Positions 8,903 to 16,387 of a stretch of 55,298 nucleotides of DNA are shown one piece after another (the stretch's first letter is position 1; every line of letters starts with the position of its first letter). The stretch is from Pelagicoccus sp. (GTDB lineage: Bacteria > Verrucomicrobiota > Verrucomicrobiia > Opitutales > Opitutaceae). The stretch lies in NCBI GenBank assembly GCA_028284635.1, contig JANQRJ010000059.1, positions 1-55,298 on the forward strand, read 5' to 3'. The notes under the pieces are model-generated. The model saw only the letters and a program-made list of their open reading frames with translations, had not been told where the DNA came from and did not search any database. The position numbers were made by a program, and so were the translations under genes.

Positions 8903-8944
8903 AAACACAGCAAGCGATGGGGTATTTATACCCAATTTGAATAA

Positions 8945-9625
8945 ATGCGAACCAAAGGTATCCTATTTGACCTCGATCAAACTCTGATTGATCGAGACGC
9001 CACATTCATCAACTTCCTGGAAGGACAGTTCTGCCGATTCGCCGCCGCGTTTCGTTCGGTAGATCTTTCAACCTATACTGCGTACCTAAAAGAGCACGAC
9101 AACAACGGCTATACTCCGAAAGAGCAGTTGTTCGAGCAGGTCGTCGCCGACCTGGCCTTGGATGTCGATCCTCGCGAACTCCTACTCGATTTTCGAAAAA
9201 ACTATGGTCTCCAGCCCACGCTTTTCGAAGACGCCCTAGACACGCTCACGAAATTGAGCGAAACCTATATTCTCGGCCTCATTACCAATGGCAGAAGCGA
9301 ATCGCAAACCGCCAAGATAAGCAATTCCGGGATACGACAGTTCTTCCACGCGATCTGCATCTCGGAAGAAGAGGGCATCAAGAAGCCGGATCCGATCATC
9401 TACAACCGTTGCTTGGAACGATTAGGACTGACGGCGGAGGTCTGCGTCTTCGTGGGAGACCATCCGAATTTCGATGTCGAGGTCCCACGAGGACTCGGCA
9501 TGCGAGCAATCTGGCTCGCCAACGACAACTTCCCAGCGCCAACCGATAGCGACGGAATCATTTCCCGGCTCTCCCAACTGCCAGGCCTTCTGCGTCAATT
9601 GAATGAGTCTGAAAATCGCATTTAG
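8945..9625 (+). CDS. HAD-superfamily hydrolase
   Basis: A 226-residue HAD phosphatase. Motif I is LFDLDQTLIDRD, motif II GLITNGRSE, motif III lysine in GIKKPDP, and motif IV FVGDHPNFDVE. The cap between residues about 20 and 90 is helical, as in subfamily I phosphoglycolate-phosphatase or YjjG-like enzymes. The gene begins about 40 bases after a family A repeat and its stop abuts the fragment of an AAA-type ATPase gene, so its C-terminus (SENRI) may have been reset by rearrangement. Confidence 0.85.
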   Translation: MRTKGILFDLDQTLIDRDATFINFLEGQFCRFAAAFRSVDLSTYTAYLKEHDNNGYTPKEQLFEQVVADLALDVDPRELLLDFRKNYGLQPTLFEDALDTLTKLSETYILGLITNGRSESQTAKISNSGIRQFFHAICISEEEGIKKPDPIIYNRCLERLGLTAEVCVFVGDHPNFDVEVPRGLGMRAIWLANDNFPAPTDSDGIISRLSQLPGLLRQLNESENRI

Positions 9626-9740
9626 ACCTGCTCAAGGCGGAGGAATTTCGGCACTACAGCTCCAATCCCGAATTTTTCTCGGACAAGAGCTGGAGGCAAC
9701 CCAAAGTCCATTCATCGTCATTGACGAGATACAGAAGGTC
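9622..9740 (+). pseudogene. frameshifted fragment of an AAA/DUF4143-type ATPase
   Basis: Frame 1 reads LDLLKAEEFRHYSSNPEFF. After a run of five T at about 9673 the next frame reads FLGQELEATQSPFIVIDEIQ. Together they match the segment before and including the Walker B motif (VIDEIQ) of the AAA_14/DUF4143 ATPase family. Walker A and everything after the Walker B strand are missing. A single-base slip in the T run explains the break. It is a relic, not a functional gene. Confidence 0.55.
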
Positions 9741-9921
9741 TTTAGCCAAAATCAGTTCTCTAGCATCTGAGCAAATCTGCGTCATCTGCGGGCAACCCAC
9801 TCTTCTCGAGATATTCGCCAGACCAGAAAAGGCGCACACCAATATTCGCGTCTATTCTCCGGCTAAAAATCTCCACCAAACCGCGCGTCTTTCTCCCCCT
9901 TTCCACGTCTTACCAGATGTC

Positions 9922-10428
9922 ATGAAGCAAAACACAGACGTAACCTTCAAAAACGACCGCCGCATCCACTTCGGACTCGCGGTGAGCGATCTGGAGAAAT
10001 CCATCAAGTTCTACCAAGAGCTTTTCAAGACCGAACCCAGCAAGGTCAAACCCGACTACGCCAAGTTCGAACTGGACGACCCGTCCATCAACCTGGCCTT
10101 GGGCCAAACTAAGAAGCCGATAGGCGACTCCAACCGGGTCTCTCACTTCGGTATCCAGCTCAAGTCCAGCGAGATGGTGCGCGAAGAAACCGAGCGCTTC
10201 CAAAAGCTCGGCTGGATAACCGAAACCGAAGAACAGCGCACCTGCTGCTACGCGGTGCAGGACAAAGTCTGGCTCACCGATCCGGACGGCAACAAATGGG
10301 AGCTCTTCGTGGTGACTCACTACGACTCCGACAAAAAGGACGACCGACAATCCTGCTGCGAGGGAGAGCAAGCGGACTGCTGCGCGGAGGCATCGGAAAG
10401 CGAACGCCAAGAAGCTTGCTGTTCCTAG
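9922..10428 (+). CDS. arsI: ArsI/CadI-family VOC protein with cysteine-rich tail
   Basis: A 168-residue vicinal-oxygen-chelate protein. H16 (RIHFGLAVSDLEKSIKFY), H75 (VSHFGIQL) and E127 (NKWELF) are the expected metal ligands. The vicinal pair C108-C109 (RTCCYAVQDKVWLTDPDGN) is the arsenic-binding signature of ArsI C-As lyases, which remove methyl groups from trivalent organoarsenicals. The tail adds three Cys pairs (145-146, 153-154, 166-167). The open frame reaches back to 9721 through repeat DNA and an ATPase relic, so I chose the ATG at 9922 where the fold starts. No arsR, arsB or arsC is nearby, but sigZ and a Cys-tailed protein follow. CadI-like cadmium induction is an alternative. Confidence 0.85.
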   Translation: MKQNTDVTFKNDRRIHFGLAVSDLEKSIKFYQELFKTEPSKVKPDYAKFELDDPSINLALGQTKKPIGDSNRVSHFGIQLKSSEMVREETERFQKLGWITETEEQRTCCYAVQDKVWLTDPDGNKWELFVVTHYDSDKKDDRQSCCEGEQADCCAEASESERQEACCS

Positions 10429-10470
10429 CGTACTATAATCGAAGTTCGCTGCATTGTCAGTCGTCAATAA

Positions 10471-10626
10471 GTCCCCTCAAAGGGGAGCACACGCGTCTCG
10501 CGTGTTGGCTTGGGCGGCCTGTCCCGCATAAGCTACGCGAATCGGGATCTCGCTCAAGTCCCTCTGGTTGACTCGCTTGAGGCGAGACGCCTCAAGCAGC
10601 CCGCGAGACGCGGGCGCTCCCCTTTA
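10471..10626. repeat. palindromic repeat with ACGCGTCTCGCGTG arms
   Basis: AAAGGGGAGC at the left faces GCTCCCCTTT at the right. Inside are ACACGCGTCTCGCGTG and CCCGCGAGACGCGGGCGC hairpins and a TTGAGGCGAGACGCCTCAA palindrome. A close relative is at 12081-12192. It separates arsI from sigZ. Confidence 0.75.
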
Positions 10627-10667
10627 TTTTGCGCTTCTTGTGGTTACAACTTGATATTCGAAAATCA

Positions 10668-10806
10668 AACCAACCACTGATGACACCGATTCACACTGAT
10701 GGAATGGGCCATCCAGGATATTCTAAAAGTCGGAGATTCACGTGGTTTCACTCTTTCAACAGGCCCTAAAACCACCAGAGTAAATCAGTGAGCATCAATC
10801 GGTTGA
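10668..10806. repeat. CCACTGATGAC-type repeat upstream of sigZ
   Basis: AACCACTGATGACACCGATTCACACTGATGG at 10669-10702 is matched by an inverted and degraded CCAGAGTAAATCAGTGAGCATCAATCGGTTG at 10770-10803. It ends ten bases before the sigZ start, so the sigZ leader is made of repeat DNA. Confidence 0.6.
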
Positions 10807-10816
10807 AAACGCGCCT

Positions 10817-11371
10817 ATGAAACATTCGGAAACCGCATCGCACGAACTCTGGCGAGAGCTGCGCAACGCCCTGTTGCGTTTCACGCGAGCTCGTGTGGGC
10901 TCCCGAGAGCTGGCGGAAGACATCGTGCACGACGTCTTCGCCAAGATCATGCAACGCATCGGCGATCTCAAAGACGAGGAACGCCTACAGCCTTGGGCTT
11001 TCCGCATCGCTCGCAACGCCATCGCCGACCACTACCGGAAATCGAAACCCAGCGAGTCGCTCGACGAAAGGATTGAAAGCAAAGGCGCCTCGTCACAGGA
11101 AACCAACTACAACCAGGAAGTCGCTGCTTGGCTTCCGCGCTTCCTCGAAGAGCTCCCCGAAGCGGACAGAAAGCTGCTCGAAAAGGTAGAGCTGCAAGGC
11201 CTTGCCCAAAAGGAACTGGCCCAGCAACTCGGCATCCCCTACTCGTCTCTGAAGTCCAAAGTCCAAAGGGCTCGCCTCAAGCTCAAGGGACTTCTGGAGG
11301 ACTGTTGCCGCATCGATTTCGATGGCCACGGCAACGTGGTCGACTACCGATCCCAAGACTGCAACTGCTAG
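10817..11371 (+). CDS. sigZ: ECF-type sigma factor SigZ
   Basis: A 184-residue sigma-70 family factor. Region 2 runs from LLRFTRARVGSRELAEDIVH through LQPWAFRIARNAIADHYRK; region 4 has LPEADRKLLEKVELQGLAQ and the helix-turn-helix IPYSSLKSKVQRARLKLK. It ends with two cysteine pairs, C163-C164 (DCCRIDFDGHGNVVDY) and C182/C184 (DCNC). The SigZ family is known for such a tail, which could bind a metal or metalloid. No anti-sigma gene is adjacent. The next gene starts 16 bases after the stop and also ends in Cys-X-Cys, while arsI lies upstream, which suggests metal or arsenic responsiveness (inference). Confidence 0.85.
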   Translation: MKHSETASHELWRELRNALLRFTRARVGSRELAEDIVHDVFAKIMQRIGDLKDEERLQPWAFRIARNAIADHYRKSKPSESLDERIESKGASSQETNYNQEVAAWLPRFLEELPEADRKLLEKVELQGLAQKELAQQLGIPYSSLKSKVQRARLKLKGLLEDCCRIDFDGHGNVVDYRSQDCNC

Positions 11372-11387
11372 CCGAAACCACTGCAGC

Positions 11388-11993
11388 ATGACAGCGCCGC
11401 CTAATCTCGAATGCCTCAGCAACGCCCCGCTCGACGGGAAAACCCCTCTGGCACTCCGATTTCGCGAACTCGATTGCCACGACTTCCATGATTCCTGCCG
11501 CTGGCTGCACCGCCTTCCCTATGGCAGAAACTCGAGACAAGGCGATATTGAAGCGCTCTTTCAGGATCGACGTGGGACCTGCGTCAACAAGCACGGAGTC
11601 GCCGCCGCCCTCGCCGCCGAGCTGAACCTGCCCGTTTTCAAGTACGTCGTCTTCTATAAGCTCGACGAATCGATTCGCCCCGGATCCAAGGCAGTCCTTT
11701 CGTCACTGGACCTTGAATACATCCCCGCCACCCATTGCATTTTGGGAGAAGCTGGCAAATTCGTCGATCTGACTTGGGACAACCAGACCGGCAAACTGAA
11801 GAACCTGACGAATTTCGATATCTACGCGAAAACCAAACCCATGCTCTCCAGCGACGAACACGAAGCGCTCCGCGCCTGGGGCCTGATGGAGTACCAGAGG
11901 ACGGAAAGCAAACTGCGCCAGTTTGATCAGGCAGCCATAGCAGGGCTGATCGACGCAATAGTAGAGGAATCCAAACCGTGCAGCTGCGAATGA
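11388..11993 (+). CDS. transglutaminase-like protein with Cys-X-Cys tail
   Basis: A 201-residue protein I cannot assign to a named family with certainty. RRGTCVNKHGVAAALAAELN followed by ATHCILG and FVDLTWD gives a Cys65-His116-Asp127 order, as in transglutaminase/cysteine-protease-like folds. The C-terminus is KPCSCE. The open frame extends into sigZ (11322), but the ATG at 11388 avoids that overlap and sits 16 bases after the sigZ stop. A job in the same stress unit as SigZ and ArsI is suggested only by position and by the shared cysteine tails. Confidence 0.6.
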   Translation: MTAPPNLECLSNAPLDGKTPLALRFRELDCHDFHDSCRWLHRLPYGRNSRQGDIEALFQDRRGTCVNKHGVAAALAAELNLPVFKYVVFYKLDESIRPGSKAVLSSLDLEYIPATHCILGEAGKFVDLTWDNQTGKLKNLTNFDIYAKTKPMLSSDEHEALRAWGLMEYQRTESKLRQFDQAAIAGLIDAIVEESKPCSCE

Positions 11994-12080
11994 TATGCGG
12001 TGCCTTCCCATAGGGGCGATCTCGATAGAGATCGGATCCGCAAACCGGGTTTGACTCAAAGTGTTGGGAAATTTCGTTTT

Positions 12081-12192
12081 GAGGAGCGCACGCGTCCCGC
12101 GTGCAGTCTCGGGCGTCCCGCCCGAGACGCCGATTGGCGGAATGCGGTTGGGCGAGACGCCCAACCAAGCACGCGAGACGCGTGCGCTCCCC
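12081..12192. repeat. palindromic repeat related to 10471-10626
   Basis: GAGGAGCGCACGCGTCCCGCGTGC faces GCACGCGAGACGCGTGCGCTCCCC, with inner GGGCGTCCCGCCCGAGACGCC and GGTTGGGCGAGACGCCCAACC hairpins. It follows the transglutaminase-like gene and could act as a terminator-like structure. Confidence 0.75.
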
Positions 12193-12250
12193 AAGAATCC
12201 CATCCTTTAAATCACACCCTCCGCAAACTGGATGCGACTAAAATATTTTC

Positions 12251-12335
12251 CTGGTAGGGTCCGATCGTCCGGTAGCTGCCGGATCCGCGCTGCTGGATCC
12301 TGTACTGCGGCTCGATCGGCCATCGGCTCCCGCCA
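12251..12335. repeat. partial, diverged family A palindrome
   Basis: CTGGTAGGGTCCGATCG matches the left arm of the family A repeat and GGCTCGATCGG the inner right arm. The right GTAGGG end is missing. It lies upstream of the helix-hairpin-helix gene. Confidence 0.45.
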
Positions 12336-12350
12336 ATGTTACAATTTTTC

Positions 12351-12370
12351 CGTAACCTCCTCGTAACATT
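12351..12370. promoter_or_regulatory. candidate direct-repeat operator (CGTAAC x2, 11-bp period)
   Basis: CGTAAC occurs at 12351 and again 11 bases later at 12362, with an overlapping inverted CAATGTTAC/GTAACATTG pair spanning 12334-12372. An 11-bp period is what PhoB-type winged-helix regulators recognise, but the half-site differs from the enterobacterial consensus. It is about 110 bases upstream of the helix-hairpin-helix gene. Function is a guess. Confidence 0.25.
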
Positions 12371-12477
12371 GACCTCGTGACGCTTTCCGCTGATGGTTTC
12401 GCAACGAAATACGGAAAGCTCCCCTTAGGAGCGACTCGTTCAATGCGTTCCAAACTCCAACCCCGCAGCGAAAACCC

Positions 12478-12810
12478 ATGAGCATCTCATCGACCAACGT
12501 AACAGGCATCGGCCTATCAACGGCCGCTACCCTTGCCAAGCACGGCTTCAAAGACGCCGCGGATATCGCCAAGTCCAGCGTCGCAGCTCTGAGCGCCGTC
12601 CCCGGCTTCGGCCCCATTCGAGCCAAGCGAGCCATCGCCGACGCCCGTTCCATAGTTCCCAGCAAGAAATCGGCGACGCCCAAAACGAAGGCCTCCAAGA
12701 AAAAGAAGACGAAAGCGAAGGAGAAAACTCCCAAGCCTCCAAAGGAGAAAAAGGCTAAGAAAGGCAAGAAGCAGAAGAAGACCAAGAAGTCCGGCAAGAA
12801 GAAGAAATAG
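12478..12810 (+). CDS. helix-hairpin-helix protein with histone-H1-like lysine tail
   Basis: A 110-residue protein. Residues 1-60 contain two HhH units (VTGIGLSTAATLAKHGFKD and VPGFGPIRAKRAI) like those of Rad51/DNA polymerase-associated HhH_5 domains, which bind the DNA backbone without sequence preference. Residues 61-110 are almost half lysine with Pro, Ala, Ser and Thr, as in H1-type tails. It is probably a small nucleoid-associated or DNA-compacting protein. The lysine-rich tail is encoded mainly by AAG/AAA with no frame interruption. No operon partner. Confidence 0.8.
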   Translation: MSISSTNVTGIGLSTAATLAKHGFKDAADIAKSSVAALSAVPGFGPIRAKRAIADARSIVPSKKSATPKTKASKKKKTKAKEKTPKPPKEKKAKKGKKQKKTKKSGKKKK

Positions 12811-12865
12811 TAGAGGGGCGTCCAAACAGCAACCTCTCTCGCAATCAGGGCTTAGCTCTACTTGG

Positions 12866-13034
12866 TTAGAGCGTGTTGAATAAATCGCTTTTTAGGCGTA
12901 GCCGCGTTCGTGAGTACCGAGGCGGCTGCCGACAGCGAAGCGGAAAACACGCGGAACATGGTCCGACACACCCGCGTTCTCACGAACGCGGCTACAAAAT
13001 CGTAGCTGTCGATAGACTTTTTCAACACGCTCTT
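12866..13034. repeat. MITE-like element with GAGCGTGTTGAA terminal inverted repeats
   Basis: TTAGAGCGTGTTGAATAAATC at the left faces TTTTTCAACACGCTCTTAG at the right (12-bp perfect ends, 169 bp total). Inside are a second inverted pair, GTAGCCGCGTTCGTGAG and CTCACGAACGCGGCTAC, and an AGCGAAGCGG centre. TTAG at both edges may be a target duplication. Confidence 0.7.
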
Positions 13035-13054
13035 AGATAATAGAAATGGCTGGA

Positions 13055-13267
13055 ATGTAGGGCCGCCGCGCCGTCGAAGAATGGATCGAGCTTGCGCGGT
13101 GCGGCGACAAGCGCCTCAAAATCGCCGACCAGCCCGACTGTAGACTCGATCTCGATAAGAATCGTCCGCACCTCGTTGGGCGGAACTCTCGTCTTTCCGC
13201 TCCGCTCGGAGCGAAGCGCCACGTTCGCACTCCAGCTGACGTCCACGTGGCCTAATACTATTCATGC
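13055..13267. other. truncated family B repeat plus unrecognised sequence
   Basis: GTAGGGCCGCCGC..GCGGTGCGGCGACAAGCGCC at 13055-13117 is a damaged copy of the repeat at 30771-30851. The minus strand downstream has an open frame (to 13246) with VRTILIEIESTVGLVGDFEA that might be a gene relic, but I do not recognise it and it has no good start context. Confidence 0.35.
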
Positions 13268-14926
13268 TCATTCGATTCGAAAGACTATCGACTCGAAAAA
13301 CTCGGCTCCCAACCGATCGACCATCTTCACTTCCGCCAAATGGAAACCTGCCCCCAGGTTTTCCGGTATCGGACACTTCCACAGATGATCGCATGGCTGA
13401 GGTTTCGATATCGTCTTGTAGAGAACGGCCACTTTCTCGTCAGCATTTTCGAGAAACGTCCTCTGACTCTCAAAATGGACCAAGGAGCGAGGATCAGGCT
13501 CATAAGATCGCTCCATGGTCTGCCAGTCGCCGTCTTCGCCAAATCGGCAGTACCCTTTCGTGTACTTGGAGCCCATGTAGAAATTGGCGTACAGAAAATC
13601 GGCTTTCTCGCTGTCTTTCTCCCACGGATACGGCACGTAGAGCGACATTCGCTTGCTCGACGGAGCGCCCGCGACTTGATAGCGAATAGCGTAGCCATTG
13701 CCGTCGAAGTCGATAACCGCGTACCCGTTAGGCGTGCCGTCCCGCATCGTCGCATCCGGAAATCCGTCGTAAGTCGGCAGCCCCTTGAACCAGTCTCCGC
13801 AAGTCGTGCCCAGATTCAAATGGTGATGCTCTCCATCGCCACGCCAACCATCCTCAGGGCCGAAGAAGTATTGCTTCTGAAAATGGGTATGAGCGGAAAG
13901 CGAGAGCGTATGCGAAAACCCCTCGAGCAAGGCGAAAAGACGCTCTCGATCCTCCTTCCGAAACGACTCGATCCGCTCGTAGTAGGAAGTCCGGCGCTGA
14001 AACAAAGGAATGTGCATGCAAAGCACAATCAACTCGTCGCGTTTCGCCAGCTTGAGGTAGTTTTCCATAAAGGCGAACTGGTCCTCACGAAAGCCGCCGA
14101 CGTAGGAGCGACGGTCCTTAACTTCGCCGCTCCTGATCCTGGCAGCTAAATCCGCTCCTCCATAGATCACATTGTCGAGAACAAGGAAATGAACCTTGCC
14201 ATACTGAAACGCGTAGTTTGGCGGACCGTAAACGGATTCGAAGGTCTCGTCCGAATCCTCGTCTCGCTCAACGTCGAAGTTCAAGTCATGATTGCCCATC
14301 ACGTTGTACCAAGGCAACCCAATGTGACTGAAGGCGTCGTTCACGGAATCATACAAGGACAGATCGTCACTCACGATATCTCCCAGCGAAATACCAAAAG
14401 CCTTTCCTTCGACTCTCGCCACTTCGGCGACAACATCCCTGGCGAGAAAATCCACGTGCTCCTCCAACCTCGGCTGCGGATCGCCAAAGACCAAAATTGA
14501 AAAGCGTTCGCCATCCTCGATCGGATGCAAAGGAAAGTCGATGCTCTCCGGCAAGAGCCCCGTGGAAGCGCTGCCTGGATAGCGCGTCTTGGGAGATCCC
14601 TTCTCCTTCCGCAAATAGTGGAACTGGGGCAGATTGCGCTCGTTCACCGGAGGCGCCCAACCCCCGCGAGGCAAAACGAACAACGCGGTATCCGATCCCA
14701 CCGCAAGACGCCACCGCCCATCGCGATCCGTCAGCGCTATATCGATTCCATTGGAGACCGGCATCCCCGCTATCCCCTTCTCGCCATCGTCCATCAGGCC
14801 GTTTCGGTTGGCATCGTGGAAAACGCGGCCAAGCGCCAGCTCGGAGGCGGAAAGCGCCCCGCTCAAACTCCCAGACGCCGCCAAAGCCAAGACCGCAGCG
14901 ACTCCCAAACATCCGTTTCTTCCCAC
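13268..14926 (-). CDS. exported calcineurin-like metallophosphoesterase (MetallophosN/C type)
   Basis: A 552-residue exported phosphoesterase. A signal peptide (residues about 1-28) leads to a beta-rich N-domain (LGRVFHDANRNGLMDDGE), as in the MetallophosN module. The dinuclear metal centre follows: FGDPQPR, LGDIVSDD, VMGNHDLN, LCMHIPL and SAHTHFQ. The C-terminal part with SLVHFESQRTF and ENLGAGFHLAEVK fits MetallophosC. The open frame reaches 15115, but only inside the upstream MOSC gene; GTG at 14926, eight bases after GGAGAGG, gives the signal peptide and starts three bases before the end of that gene's stop codon. Substrate unknown; a phosphodiester or phosphomonoester of extracellular origin is likely. 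Confidence 0.85.
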   Translation of the reverse strand: MGRNGCLGVAAVLALAASGSLSGALSASELALGRVFHDANRNGLMDDGEKGIAGMPVSNGIDIALTDRDGRWRLAVGSDTALFVLPRGGWAPPVNERNLPQFHYLRKEKGSPKTRYPGSASTGLLPESIDFPLHPIEDGERFSILVFGDPQPRLEEHVDFLARDVVAEVARVEGKAFGISLGDIVSDDLSLYDSVNDAFSHIGLPWYNVMGNHDLNFDVERDEDSDETFESVYGPPNYAFQYGKVHFLVLDNVIYGGADLAARIRSGEVKDRRSYVGGFREDQFAFMENYLKLAKRDELIVLCMHIPLFQRRTSYYERIESFRKEDRERLFALLEGFSHTLSLSAHTHFQKQYFFGPEDGWRGDGEHHHLNLGTTCGDWFKGLPTYDGFPDATMRDGTPNGYAVIDFDGNGYAIRYQVAGAPSSKRMSLYVPYPWEKDSEKADFLYANFYMGSKYTKGYCRFGEDGDWQTMERSYEPDPRSLVHFESQRTFLENADEKVAVLYKTISKPQPCDHLWKCPIPENLGAGFHLAEVKMVDRLGAEFFESIVFRIE

Positions 14927-14928
14927 TG

Positions 14929-15480
14929 TCAAACCCTCTCCAACACTCGATGCGGCTCGGCAGGCAGCTCCACCTGTATCGAATCTCCCACTACGACATC
15001 CCCACCTTGTTCGACTACCGACATGATGCCCGCCTTGCGGACCAGTCGGCCCTCCACATCCTTCTTCAACACCTGGGCGAGAAGCCCGGCGCAAAACGCC
15101 TCGATCTGCGGACAAGGATTGCGCAACCCCGTGACGCGCAGAACGGCTTCATCCCCCACACGCAATCGCGCGTCTACGGGCAGAGACAGCAGGTCGACCC
15201 CCTCGGTCAGTATATTCTCGCCAAGGTCTCCCGGCTCCACCGCAAAGCCATTTCCAGCTAGCTCTTCCAGCAACTCGCTCGCGATGAGATGAACCTGTCG
15301 GAGGTTAGGCTGGCTCGGATCGCGAGCCACTCGCGAGCGATGCTTCACAGTCACGCCCGCATGCGCGTCGCCCTCTACCCCAACTCCTTCAATCAAGCGC
15401 AGGCGCCCTTCACATTCCTTGCTAAAGGAATGCGACGACGAACGGCTCAAGGATGCCACTTTTGCATCTCCAAACATCAT
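14929..15480 (-). CDS. MOSC-domain protein
   Basis: A protein of about 183 residues with a single MOSC (molybdenum cofactor sulfurase C-terminal) domain. Typical features are VASLSRSSSHSFSKE at the start, GVGVEGDAHAG, GDLGENILTEG, and the conserved cysteine in LRNPCPQIEAF that could carry sulfur or bind Moco. The frame extends to 15579; ATGs at 15522, 15480 and 15477 are possible and none has a clear ribosome binding site, so the start is provisional. Its end lies just before the phosphoesterase GTG, indicating cotranscription. Confidence 0.85.
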   Translation of the reverse strand: MMFGDAKVASLSRSSSHSFSKECEGRLRLIEGVGVEGDAHAGVTVKHRSRVARDPSQPNLRQVHLIASELLEELAGNGFAVEPGDLGENILTEGVDLLSLPVDARLRVGDEAVLRVTGLRNPCPQIEAFCAGLLAQVLKKDVEGRLVRKAGIMSVVEQGGDVVVGDSIQVELPAEPHRVLERV

Positions 15481-15597
15481 GGAACGATTTTCAGCATAGA
15501 AATCTCCAGTAATCCTATCCATCGAAAGAGGATTCTTTTTAAAGAAAGCGCGCCTCTTCAGCAACGACGTGGTCGGCATGTCTGTTCCGTCGTCTTA

Positions 15598-15687
15598 AGA
15601 GGTAGGGCCCGATCGCCGAGCGGGCCGTCATGGTTTGATCACTGCTTCGCGGCTCCCGCGACGGCGGGACGATCGGGCCCTACCTCT
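15598..15687. repeat. family A palindrome (copy 2), 18-bp perfect arms
   Basis: AGAGGTAGGGCCCGATCG faces CGATCGGGCCCTACCTCT exactly. The interior (CATGGTTTGATCACTGCTTCGCGG) differs from the other copies, so the arms are conserved more than the loop. It sits between two divergent genes. Confidence 0.85.
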
Positions 15688-15758
15688 TCTACACAAAACA
15701 CAAACCGACCCGCTTCCACCATTGAAACCGTCTTCACCCGCAATCCAGAATTCCCCGC

Positions 15759-16220
15759 ATGGCCATCCGCCCCTACCAACCCTCCGACGCAGAACGCCTC
15801 GCCGAAATCTTCCGTCTCGCCGTCACCCATATCGGACCGCAAGCCTATACGCCGCAGCAAGTCGTCGCCTGGGCCGCAGGCGCAGGCGACCCGCAAAGCT
15901 TCGGCCGGCGACTCTCCCAGGGCTCCTGCTTGATTCTGGAAAAGGCCACCAAGGCAATAGCCTTCGGACAGTTCATTCCGCCAGACGATCTCGCCATGCT
16001 CTACTGCCATCCCTCCTTCGCTCGCCTCGGATACGCCACTCGGCTCTGCGAGGAACTGGAGTTCATCGCCAGCAAGAACAGGACGAGCACCCTATATACC
16101 AAAGCCAGCGAACTCAGTCGTCCGCTATTCCAAAAACAAGGCTACAAAACGATCGATCAGGAAACGGTGACGCTCGCCGGAGTCGCTTTCAAACGCTCCA
16201 TCATGGCGAAACGGCTCTAG
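15759..16220 (+). CDS. GNAT-family N-acetyltransferase
   Basis: A 153-residue GNAT protein. It starts IRPYQPSDAERLAEIF, has LAMLYCHPSFARLGYATRLCEELE with the R..G.A acetyl-CoA loop, and ends with SRPLFQKQGYKTIDQETVTL, as in the YafP-like/putative acetyltransferase group. The acceptor is unknown. The downstream spacer begins with half copies of two repeat families (TAGCGCGGAGCTT at 16240 and TAGCCGAACTCGACAGAGTTTGG at 16261). Confidence 0.85.
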   Translation: MAIRPYQPSDAERLAEIFRLAVTHIGPQAYTPQQVVAWAAGAGDPQSFGRRLSQGSCLILEKATKAIAFGQFIPPDDLAMLYCHPSFARLGYATRLCEELEFIASKNRTSTLYTKASELSRPLFQKQGYKTIDQETVTLAGVAFKRSIMAKRL

Positions 16221-16387
16221 TGTCGTGTCATGCGTAAACGTAGCGCGGAGCTTGCTTCAGTAGCCGAACTCGACAGAGTTTGGTACAGCGTCGCGACTCG
16301 GAAGACGACCCTTTGAAGCGCGCCCGGAATCCGGGAAGCGCTTCTGCAGGTTTGACCCTCAGGGCCTCATGAGGCCTTCTAGAGCCC

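Noticed and set aside
9721-9921. N-terminal extension of the ArsI frame
   Set aside because: The extra 67 residues are encoded by an ATPase relic and an ATCTGCG-type repeat (reading QICVICGQP), not by family sequence.
12000-12257. 85-residue plus-strand frame after the transglutaminase-like gene
   Set aside because: It consists almost entirely of the palindromic repeat at 12081-12192.
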